Assembly: GCA_051294375.1 (NCBI GenBank)
Contig: CM119271.1
Location: forward strand, 5,879,991 to 5,943,990
Origin: Paraspadella gotoi
Lineage: Eukaryota; Chaetognatha
Length of the DNA: 64,000 bases
Reading direction: 5' to 3'
Below are positions 23,767-33,904 of this stretch, piece after piece. A program made the translations under genes and the position numbers. A model generated the notes under the pieces. That model was not told where the DNA came from and searched no databases. It worked only from the letters and a program-made list of their open reading frames with translations. The number at the start of each line of letters is the position of its first letter. The first letter of the stretch is position 1.

Positions 23767-26009
23767 ATGTCGAATCAACTAAGGAAACGTAACACGAACG
23801 AGGGTGGTGCCATGTCAAAGCCGCTGGCAAGAGTCTCTAGAGAGGGCGAAGCCATCGTTTCCGGATCGGCTTCTGGCCGGAATTATGATCCCTTGTTCAA
23901 AACTAAATCAGAAGCTGTCGACGACGACGACGGCGACGGCGGGGAACGAAGTTCTACTTTGACGCCGGTTTCGTTGTGGTCTTTCGTCGCCGGAGAGGTA
24001 AAGAGAGGATACGCGATGGAAAACGAGGAAGAGAAGTTTCGCCACAGGAGGGAGCAGGTAAGGATGCATTTGTTATTATTTCCCCTGGGCTCAAAAGGAA
24101 AATTGCTTTTTATTAGCCTACATTTATTTTCAGGTCTACACTTTCATCCGCATTCCCAAAGAGGTCGAAAAGTTCATGTTGTATGGGTTGCTGCAGTTGA
24201 CGGACGCATTCCTGTACGTTTTCACTTTCCTACCAATGAGGATGCTGCTGGCGCTTTTAAAACTTTTGCCCATCGCCGCGTCCCAAAGTTCTTCCGGTCG
24301 CAGATTTTCGCAGGTATATCAACGAAAATGGCTGTATTATTTTCTTGTATTATTTTCTTTTTACGAAAGTCTTTTTCTAATTTTAGAGAAAAATGTTTCC
24401 TGGCTTTTCAAACGCATCGCTAAAGCGTTCGGCGAGGCGATTGGCGCCGGCGCAAATTTGTGATCTTTTGAAGGTACATTAAGTTTTTACCTCAACCTTT
24501 TGCCAACGTGTTCTGATTTTTGTCTCTTCTTCATAGGGTACTATGATAATTATTTGCGGCGTTTGCCTGCATTATGTCGACACGTCGAGGATGTACCACA
24601 TTGTTCGGGGCCAAGCAGTCATTAAGCTTTATATCTTTTTTAACATGCTCGATGTCGGGGACCGACTTTTGGCCTCATTTGGGCAGGTAATAAGTCTTGG
24701 GAAATTAGTAAATCTTCTCAACCACAGTTTCCCTTACTTTTTAGCGTTTTTGATTGTTAGGACATTTTGGATGCTTTGTTTTGGACGGCGACGGAACCGC
24801 GGGGTCGAAAACGGGATCATTTGGGTAAGAAAATGTGTAAATTATCATAAATTAGCCGAGTAGGTAAGTATATTCATGGTAAATTCATAGTCAATTTTTT
24901 TTTTTGCACTTACAGCGCTTGCTTTTTTCAGAAAACCTCACTTTTTTAATCGTGAGTTCGTGTCTGTTTGTTTGGGCCTAGTCAGTTTACCAATTATATT
25001 TTAACTGTTTGATTAGAACTATTCTTTAGTTTGTGTACAGACTGATGGACTTTCCTTGGCTTTGTTAGTCTTTATTATCTGTTTGCCTCGAAATGTTTGC
25101 TTTTGCGGGTAAATAGAATGGATTCTGGCGACTCGAGTTGACCTCGGTCTTCAAGATAACCTCAGTCACAAAGAAGGATCGTGTTTTTGATTAGTGGCTT
25201 ATTTTTATTTTAACTTTCTCATAGGAACCCTCCCCCACCTCGGTCTCGCGATTCTTTACGTTTTCCTCCACGCTATGCTGATGCTTTTTCAAGCAACCAC
25301 TCTCAATGTCGCCTTCAACTCCCACAACAAAGCCTTGCTCACGATTATGATGTCTAACAACTTTGTGGAACTCAAAGGCAGCGTTTTCAAAAAGTTTGAA
25401 AAGAACAATCTGTTTCAGGTGTTAGTACCTTTCGGCCTCTAAAATATCAATGGACGTCCAAGTTAAATAACAAATCAATTAATGCAGATGTCCTGCTCGG
25501 ATGTGCGAGAGAGATTTCATCTATGCGTTTTGCTGTTGATCGTCATAACTCGAAATATGACCGAATTCGACTGGAACTGGGACCATCTCTGGGTTATTCT
25601 ACCTGGTGTGTCGTTGTTTTGTCCGATAAACGTTTAACAATATGCAATTTTATGCATAATTGCATAACTATACAAAAGGCCTCATTAGAAAATCAAAATG
25701 CGCTTTCGATTTTTCTTGCCCAGAATCGGTTCCAACTTTGATTTTTTTCATGTGGCCCATATTATGGGGGCGAATTTCGATATTCCACCCCCTTGGGCCC
25801 CCTGTACGGCTAAAAAGGGAAAAAAATAATTTTTTTTAGGAAGTTAAATTGATCTGCTGGTTAAGATGCAATTGTCTTTATTATGAGATATGAGAATTTT
25901 TTTAACCAATTTTTATAATTTTTAGTTATTTGAAATTAAAGACAGTCTTGATACATCAACGATTTTATTTTTTATTGTTCAGACAAGTAAGAAAAATTAC
26001 CAAATGTTA

Positions 26010-26072
<63 letters not shown>

Positions 26073-28444
26073 AAAGTCAATTTGGAAAACATGAAAATTG
26101 TGAATTGTCAAAGCACTGATGAAGGCTTGAATGAAAGCCGAAACTTGTCTGAACAATAAAAATAAAATCGTTGACTTTGACTTTGTCTTTAATTTCAAAT
26201 ATCTCAAAACACAACGAAACAAAGTTTAATCACAATATAATTTTTAGTTAATTTTTAAAGTAATTGAACAATGAACAATTTGAACATGCATGGTCCGTCT
26301 TTTTTTTAAAAAGTTTTTGCTCGCCATCTTAAAATGGGCATCGACCTCAGATGGTTAAAGGTAAAATACCCTATTAGTGGTGATAAATGAGTTTTTCTGG
26401 AATAAAATGCATCTGTTTAAATAAAAAATAATTTTTTTGTCATTTTTAGTAAACCCATATCTCAGCACAGTGGTTGAATTTTGAAAATCGTCTCGATAGT
26501 TCTATTTGTATCATCGTTGTATCTATCCATAATTTCATCTATTTTGTTCCGGTAATTTCCTTGGAACTGATTCTCGGCTCGAAAAAAATCGGCCTAATTT
26601 GAAGCCTTCTGTATTTTCGTATTTTGTTCTCGTAGACGCACTGATGGTACTGCTCGCGGAGTTTCTCGTCGATTGGGTCAAACACGCCTTCATAACAAAG
26701 TTTAATGAGATTAGTGACGATGTTTATACAGGTATAGTAGTCGAACTACTATACTATACTATATTATAAAACTACTACTACGTAAATCACTTTCTTTTTT
26801 TTTTCCCGCCAGAGTACCGACTATCTCTGGCCCAAGATCTGGCGTCATCTCGACAGAAGCAGCACGGGATCGCCGACGACGTCGACTTTTTATCGCGTCG
26901 AATGGGGTTCTGCCCCATGCCGCTCGCCATTTTACTCTTTCGCATCGTTTGCCAGTCGGTGACTGGTCAGTGGTGCTTTTCGATTTTCTGCCTCGCTGTT
27001 TTTTTTTTTCCAACAACTTTTTATTTCTGTTCGTAGTGACGGATTACTTTGGAATTTTCCTCGTCTCGCTTTCGTATCTTTTTCTATTGACAACAAAAAT
27101 CTTTATTTCCATCGCTCTCCTTGCGATGGCTCACTCTTTCATTGTGGCGGAGGCTGATAAAAGAGGTGATTTGTGCTGGGAGGTGAGATTAAATAAATGA
27201 AAAAACAAAAGTTTTTTTTATAATCATCTACTATTAAGATAATTTTGGGACAGTTCTCGTTTGCATATATTTTACTTTTCCTTTGCTCTTTTTTAGTTCA
27301 AAAATTTTTTTGGGATTTTTTTTTATATTTCGCCAGACAGGCCCGTACTGGGCGAAATTTATGTTTATTTTTGCTTCTTAGTGACGTCGTCGTTACGCTT
27401 TTTTACAATTGGATATTATAAAAGAATGCAATTGTATGTAATAATTTATGATCGCATCAATCAATAATCTGCTATCATCGTATCAATCAATAATCTGTTA
27501 TCATCGTATCAATCAATAACTTATCATCGTATCGATCAATAATTTGTTATCCCATCAATCATTCGTTTTTTTTTTTGTTTTTTTTTTATAAATATTGAGC
27601 GATTGATATAGTCCTTTCAAGATTTTATTAATTTTCTTTGATATGGCGAGATCACTATACTTTTAAAATTTTTTTTCCTTTTATACAAATTTATTTTTTC
27701 TTTCATAAAAATTTTTTTTACTCCTGGTTTTCCAGCTCGTCCTGAACGAAGAGAGTGGGATCCACGGCCAAGGGTTGCACGTCGCCGCTCGTTGCACGAG
27801 ATTTCTTCCGCGCGAAAGGAAATGGGTCAAGACGAAAAATCAACCTCGGGTAAATAGAACCTCTGGGAATTTTGGATATATTTTTCTTTAAACTCAGCGA
27901 TTTTTTTTATAGTTAGCATGAGTTATGGTTTAAAAAGCAGAAAAAAGAAATTTTGATTCTGAAAATAAGAATAATAACCATAATATATGATTATTACTAA
28001 TTTCATCTATCGATACATAATACATAATCTGTGCTTGTTATAATACTCAAATAATATTATTACTAATTATTTGCACAGACAAAGCCTCAAATGGAATTAC
28101 CAGCCAAGGCCCTTACAATTCTCCTAACCAGCCCCGTGAGTCATTCAAGCTTTGCGCCAATACGTTACCATTTAGCGATTCCGAGGGTCGTTTTCTTCCT
28201 CAGAAATCCTCTTTAATTCCTCATATTTGCAGACAATTCGCCTCCCGGATCCGCGGCCGCGTCAACCTCCTCGACGTCTTCTTATCTCCAGTCCATCTCG
28301 TCCCCCTCATCCCCCTCATCCTCCTATTCCTCAGTCTCCCCGCCCTCCCCCGATCTTGGAACCCCCTCCGGAGTCTCAAAGTCCAAGGGCCCCCCGCTCT
28401 CGCAAGTCGACCGCTTTACGATGTGCAGTAATCGGATTGTGTGA
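23767..28444 (+). CDS. TAPT1: Transmembrane anterior posterior transformation 1 homologue
   Basis: About 614 residues in 13 exons: 23767-24057, 24134-24313, 24387-24473, 24537-24686, 24761-24824, 25225-25418, 25488-25605, 26636-26731, 26813-26965, 27037-27165, 27736-27849, 28079-28135, 28233-28444. Diagnostic stretches include VYTFIRIPKEVEKFMLYGLL, HYVDTSRMYHIVRGQAVIKL, ATTLNVAFNSHNKALLTIMM, NNFVELKGSVFKKFEKNNLF and the end DRFTMCSNRIV. Several hydrophobic segments are consistent with a multi-pass membrane protein. TAPT1 is known from cilium/Golgi function and skeletal patterning in vertebrates. The donor ending exon 10 is ambiguous. GT at 27166 restores the conserved C-terminus. A stronger-looking GTGAGA at 27183 would switch the last three exons to another open frame. 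A foldback repeat lies in the 1-kb intron between exons 7 and 8. Confidence 0.92.
25926..26202. mobile_element. Foldback element with TC tract and hammerhead-like core
   Basis: Two arms of about 60 bases (25926-25988 and 26143-26202) are imperfect reverse complements. They share TTTGAAATTAAAGAC, CAACGATTTTAT and TATTGTTCAGACAAGT. Between them lie a 60-base TC microsatellite (26012-26071) and CTGATGA (26116-26122), a GGCTT/AAGCC stem, then GAAAC (26140-26144). This has the order of a hammerhead ribozyme core. It lies in a TAPT1 intron. No transposase is present, so it would be non-autonomous. Confidence 0.55.
26012..26071. repeat. (TC)n microsatellite
   Basis: About 30 uninterrupted TC dinucleotides within the loop of the foldback element in a TAPT1 intron. 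Confidence 0.95.
27446..27556. repeat. Minisatellite in a TAPT1 intron
   Basis: About four tandem units of roughly 28-31 bases built on ATCGTATCAATCAATAATCT and TGTTATC. Unit length and sequence drift slightly. Non-coding. Confidence 0.8.
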
Positions 28445-29491
28445 CGACTGGCAGAGAGAGAGAGAGAGAGAGATCCACACAAATTTTTTTTTATCTAAGA
28501 AGACGGTCGCTAAAAAATCTTTTAGTGGGGAGGAGCGATGCCACAGGGGGCATCGATGTCTAGTCGTTTTCTAAACGGATTCTGATTCTAAATGTTCTTA
28601 TCTTTTTTGCTTTTTATGCAATAGTATGGAAAAAAAAAGAGAACTCATTTTGGAAAGAATGGGTAGTTATTAAGAATTAACGTAACTAAATCTCGATACG
28701 AAAACTGTTCATATAATTTCATTTTCCTCGCCTTGTTCTACGAGAGATCTTTAAAATTCTCATTATTATAAATTATTAAATTATTGTGCCAAACCATTAA
28801 TTTAACTGCCATGTTATTTTGTTAAATTTATTAGTTAAATGAACACTGTACATTGTACAGTGACTTGAAGTTGTGGAATCAAACTAATTTCAAAAAAGAA
28901 ATTTCTCGACCAAAAGCACTTCGTCGAAATGTTCGACGAAACACTAACTTTGCTAAGAAAGCGCACGGCTGGATATTTCCAAATCGGTAAAAAAAACCGT
29001 TCTTCCTCCTTTATAAAAAAAATGGCCGTTGACTTGCAATTTCTTGCGCGAAAAAATGAAATTTAAAAGAATTTCACGAGTAATCGATTTAATGGGTTTA
29101 TTAAACTCCCACTTTTATTCCAGAGATCAAGAAACTTGAGTTTTTCTAACTTGTTAACGCGTTTTGCCAACCTGTTAAACCCTCAAACCGGAGAAACTCG
29201 TTAATCTACTTTTACTTTAATTTTTTTCCGCGTCTTTTCTCCTCCTCATTTTCCTCGAGAAAAAAGCTTTAAGTTTAAAAGAATTGCCGTAAATATAAAT
29301 AAATATCATACGATCTTTTCGTCTTGTTAAAAAACAATGCTTATATTAAAAAGAAAAATCAAACTCGTTCATAACAATAAAATATTGCCTTTTTTCGAAA
29401 TTTTTTAAAGTTTAGTTCAAGGTTTATTTGGAAAGTTTTGTATGGGCGTCGACAGAAAAAAACCAATTACATTAGGGCGAGGTTTTTGACT
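28445..29491. other. Intergenic, TAPT1 to MGC-start gene
   Basis: Spacer with a short GA tract (28453-28472), an inverted repeat CACTGTACA/TGTACAGTG around one base (28844-28862), and AT-rich sequence. No gene is seen. Confidence 0.55.
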
Positions 29492-31060
29492 ATGGGATGC
29501 GTGGCTTCCGTTCGCGTCAGGCCGAGCCTCAAGACTTCCAAACCCTTGACGACGACCTCGGAATTGACGCCCAAAATCGAGTCGCAAAACATATCAAAAA
29601 TTCAAGGTCATTTTGTTAACATTTTATGATTTTAAACATCTCATTTTGCATTGGTCAACACAATAGTCATGATGCTAACTATGGAATCGTTTACTTGATT
29701 ACGGAGAATGCTTTTCGAGCAAAAATTAAATGATAAAACGCTTTGTTACCTATGATTTATTATATAATAACCGGTCTGCCGACTGTTGTTAGTACCGTTC
29801 GATATTCCGTTCCAAACACCATCTTATCATCCACTCATCGTGTTATCGTCTCCACCAGATTTAGTTCCCACCGCCCCACTTCAGCCTTTTTTTGACCGCC
29901 ACGTTATTGGAATTAATTAATTTAATATATAAAAATAGCTTTGACGAATTTGTAATGGAATCAAAATTCGAAAATATAAATTATGAAAACTTGTGTTTTA
30001 TAGAAAAGTTTAACCTTATTTTAAAAATTAGATCATATTTTTAAGAAATTCATTTTAGTACTAAACATGGGTTAGTACTATACATTAAAACAGTTGAATG
30101 TTTAAACAAATTTATTTGAAAAAAAATGTTTATAAACTTTTTAATAAAAATTTATTTTTTAAGATTTAGATTTCGATAAGTATAACTTCGCCCTATTTAA
30201 GCGTATATATATTTAATAATTAGATAAAACCTTTCAAAAATAAACAAACTGGCAGACCCGATCGTCGTATCCTCCGATATCAACATCCACGACCGGCGTC
30301 CCAAGAGGCGCCTCATCACTCGGACGCGGCGCCGTCGACCTTTGTTTCGAGAGGAAAAGATAACGGAGTCGTTTCGCGTGGGTCTTCCGGTCAGAATGTG
30401 GCCAGAAGCCGGCGACTTCAACGCCAATCGATTATCCAAATCTGAAGATAGAAAAGGTGCCGACTATTTTGTTTTCTCATTTAGCGTCCCCGTTATCGAT
30501 TGTTTCTCTTTATTAAATATCACGTTCTTCGCATTCAACCATTTTTATCCCTTTCCCCCGACTGCAAATCGATTGACTCGTTCTCGTTCCCCGGAGATTT
30601 CCTAGTACCCGAATATCCGTCGAAAGAATTCGGCAGAAAAACCAGAAAAGTCTTCTTTGAAGCGATTCGAGAGGACGAGGGCGGTGAAGAGATGGCGTCC
30701 CTTGATACCGTCCCACCTTTGGTAGCACAGCATACTCGAAAAGCGGAACCCTGCGTGTCTCGCGTTATTACTGATCCAATGATAAATAAAGAGGGAAAGT
30801 TGGGTGCGGGAGCTGACGATGTCAATCCTGACGTGACGCTAACTAAAGGAAGTCCTCGACTCTGGACCTTCGATTTGGCGGGTAACGATGCGGCGTCGAA
30901 AGAAGGGCTCAAAGACAGTAGAACTAATGGAACAAGTCACAGATATTTTTCAAAGCACAACTTTGACAATCAAGAAAGAGGAGGTGGCGACATTCGCTTG
31001 TTAAAAGGTCAACTCTGTGACTGTGAAGAGAGTTTAGTAAAAATAGGGGTGGATGAATAA
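29492..31060 (+). CDS. Unrecognised protein with predicted N-myristoylation site
   Basis: Three exons (29492-29606, 30256-30456, 30597-31060) give a 259-residue frame with phases that agree at both junctions. I do not recognise the family. The start MGCVASVRVRP has Gly2 followed by Cys3 and Ser6, a classic myristoylation plus palmitoylation pattern, so plasma-membrane attachment is likely (inference). A strongly basic stretch (RRPKRRLITRTRRRRP, about residues 54-69) follows and could add electrostatic membrane contact. Then come VRMWPEAGDF, FLVPEYPSKEF and a soluble, polar C-terminus. No enzyme motif is seen. The acceptor of exon 3 (CCGGAG|ATTTCC) is the weakest call. Without it exon 3 would need another start. 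Confidence 0.6.
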
Positions 31061-31924
31061 GGGGTTGAATGATTGATTCATTATTTTTTTTTGTCAAAAT
31101 TAATCTTTAATTATTAATTAATATATGCATCCCTGTCTTGTCTCGTTGGAATTTTTTAGTCAAATGTCACAGCGAAGGAGAAATAATACTCTGAACTTAA
31201 ATGGAGCCTCTTTGGATATGTGTAAAATAAACATTTTCTTTTTCCTGTTTTTCTACCTCACACACAAACACACCCGCAAGCAACAAGGCCTCTAGTTGTT
31301 TCAGCCTACCGATTCGATCCCCGTTGGTTTTTGCTTTGATTTTCTCGCCCATTTGCCTTCGCCCATTTGCCTTCGCCGATCGATGTAGTTTTTCTCCTCG
31401 CAGCTTGCGCCGTCTGCATTAATTCTCCCCGAGAAAAAACAAGTTTGAGCAAACCATGCCGGATCTGCCCACGATCATTTGCGTTAAGCAGCTAATTAAT
31501 TATTTAATTTAATTTTTCATTGAATCGTCAGCGTTAATTTAATTATACTTTTTTCTTTTCATATAAAATGTCAATTGCAGATTGATTGATTGATTGATTG
31601 ATCTTTAATTAACATTTTATATTTAAAAAGGAAAAAATTGTAATCAAATACTGAAACGATTTTTGTTTTCCCATTTATACTCATTTCCACTCCGATTCCA
31701 TCCTTCACCCATTCACAAAATTTCAAGTAAATCGCGCCCAACGCTAATGAGTAATTGGCACTCAAAGCTAACGGGGGACGGACGATCGGACGGAAAACGA
31801 ATTTTTTGCATAATTTATAATAATTCGATGTTCTGACATGATCTAAGTAACTTGCCGACAAGATTTTGTGGTGTGACAGACGGACCAACAAAGTGAATCG
31901 TAGAGCCGGGATCTGCTGTAAATA

Positions 31925-32042
31925 ATAGTAAACAAACTCTCGCGTCCCGTAACAATAATCTGCGCAATTTTTAAATATAAATATAAATATAAAAATAGTA
32001 AACAAACTCTCGCGTCCCGTAACAATAATCTGCGCAATTTTT
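31925..32042. repeat. Direct duplication, 70-bp period
   Basis: The sequence from ATAGTAAACAAACTCTCGCG to CTGCGCAATTTTT occurs twice without mismatch, at 31925-31972 and 31995-32042. An ATATAA-rich spacer separates the copies. Confidence 0.9.
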
Positions 32043-32439
32043 TAAAAATTGTTTATGATTAACTGTATATTTGTTTATTTCGACTGCAAATTTACGTACT
32101 ATTTAATTTGTTTACTCGCTTACCTTCTGCCACACAATTGTACATTCACAGAACAATAACGGCGAAAGAGAACAATGATCAGTTGATCACGACGCATTCA
32201 AGAAGAGATCGCCATTATTTTTGGGCGAAAGAAACTATTTTTGCCACCCTGAAAACCTGAACCTCACTGCGGAGATCACTCTTGCGTGAAACTTTCATTT
32301 AAACTCGGACGATCGTCCATGTGAATTAATAAATTTAAAAAACAAAAAAGTTGAAAAAAAACACAAATACAAACGCCCTCTTTTTCGTTTTATAAATTCT
32401 CCGTTTTCATCTTCCTCGACATTCGATTGACTTTTTTTT

Positions 32440-32640
32440 TTTATCGCCCTTCGATCGTCACCGCTTTTTCTTTTTTCCACTTCATTCGCTCGCGCGTACA
32501 TCGCAATTTCGCGGCGCGCCCGAGCCCGCGTTCGCGTTGCCATTTTTCTTGTGCGAGTGGGTGTTCGCGAGACGTCTCGATTATTCTCTCCATCTCTTTA
32601 ACTCGTCATCTGTCACACCGCGCGGGAAACGGACACAATA
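32440..32640 (+). promoter_or_regulatory. CpG-rich stretch, possible promoter of the p160 gene
   Basis: CpG-dense sequence in an AT-rich spacer, 1.3 kb upstream of the p160 start codon. CpG density and position suggest a promoter or a non-coding first exon. No TATA box or initiator is clear. Confidence 0.25.
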
Positions 32641-33904
32641 CATAACATACGTAAACATATATAAATGCGACGGATGGATTGAGTTCTTTTCCAAGAAATA
32701 TTGGCGTCTCCCAAAAAAAGACTCTCCGGATTTGACCGCCAAGTTTCGATGAAAGGGAAAAATAAAAACGAAGTGAAACTCATTCACGAATCCAGTTTTT
32801 CTGCGCATTTTGTTCGTTCCCTATGCCATGGCCAATTTCATAAAAGATCAACGAGTAAAACTGTTTAAAAACAGTATTTTGATACTTCGTTTCGATCGCA
32901 AAAACAATGTAAGGAAAAAGTGAGAACCACATTTATAGAAAAAAGGCGCTCTTTCCTACGAAACAAGAAAAAACTTTTGCGTTGAATCCGTTAATCATTA
33001 TTAGTTTATTCAGGTGAGAGATCGTAATTAATGAATACGCTTTTCGTTGTATTGAGCCTTTCGTTCGTTGCGATAATAAATTCTAAGAGAAAACGACGAT
33101 TTTGTTGTTGAAGAGACATCACATGCAAATCTCTCTCTCTTACCCTTACACGTACCCAATAAAATATTTAATCTACCCATTATACCCATCATCTAAATAG
33201 AATAACGTAAAAATAAATAAAAATATAAAAACCTAAATCCTAAATATAGATTATGAATACTAATTGATTGATTAGTTGATCGATTGATCAAAATATTTAT
33301 TAATTAATTAATGTTTTTTAAAATTTTATTTAAAAAGTAAAATGAAGGTAAATAATATATATATCTTTACATTTATGGATTTGTATGCATGCATGTATAC
33401 ATGCAAGTAAAAGTATGCAACTATATGCATATATCTATTATATTTTAAAATATCTTTTATATAAATGCATAATATTAGTTCAAGGGAAAAAAGAAAGTAA
33501 GACAGAAAAAAAAATTAATGGAAGGGCAGAAAAAAGAAAATAGGTGAAAAAAGGAAAAGGTAAAAGCAAAGGGAGAAAAAGAAGAATAAAAAATGGGAGG
33601 AAAGAGGGAGGGGGAAAGAGAGAAATAAAAGCAAATTAAAAGATTTCATACTAAACCATGAAAAAAGTTATAATTGAAAATTAACCAAAATTAAAACTTA
33701 AAATAAATATATTAACGGTTATTTTTAACCGTTAATAACGATTAACGAAACTCTAGTCGAAATTTTTTTCAAATAAAAACCAGTCGTTGTTTGGTAACAA
33801 AACTTTGTTTTCTCTTCGGGTATTATTATCATATGAGGATAAAATTAACATCGGCTAATTGTCTCGTAGCCATCGTCATTCGTCAACGCGAAAGCTTTCG
33901 ATGA

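Larger units (their letters stand above)
31061..33904. other. Intergenic, upstream of the p160 coactivator
   Basis: A 2.8-kb spacer. It holds a GATT simple run (31581-31601), a 48-base direct duplication (31925 and 31995), and a CpG-rich island-like stretch (about 32440-32640, with CGCGGCGCGCCCGAGCCCGCG-like content) that could be the promoter or 5' UTR of the next gene. Beyond it are ATGCAT-rich sequence (33385-33440) and a purine-rich tract (33483-33640). No coding exon is recognised. Confidence 0.5.

Noticed and set aside
27183-28574. Using the stronger donor as the only TAPT1 structure.
   Set aside because: It loses the conserved C-terminal DRFTMCSNRIV sequence. Retained only as an alternative form.
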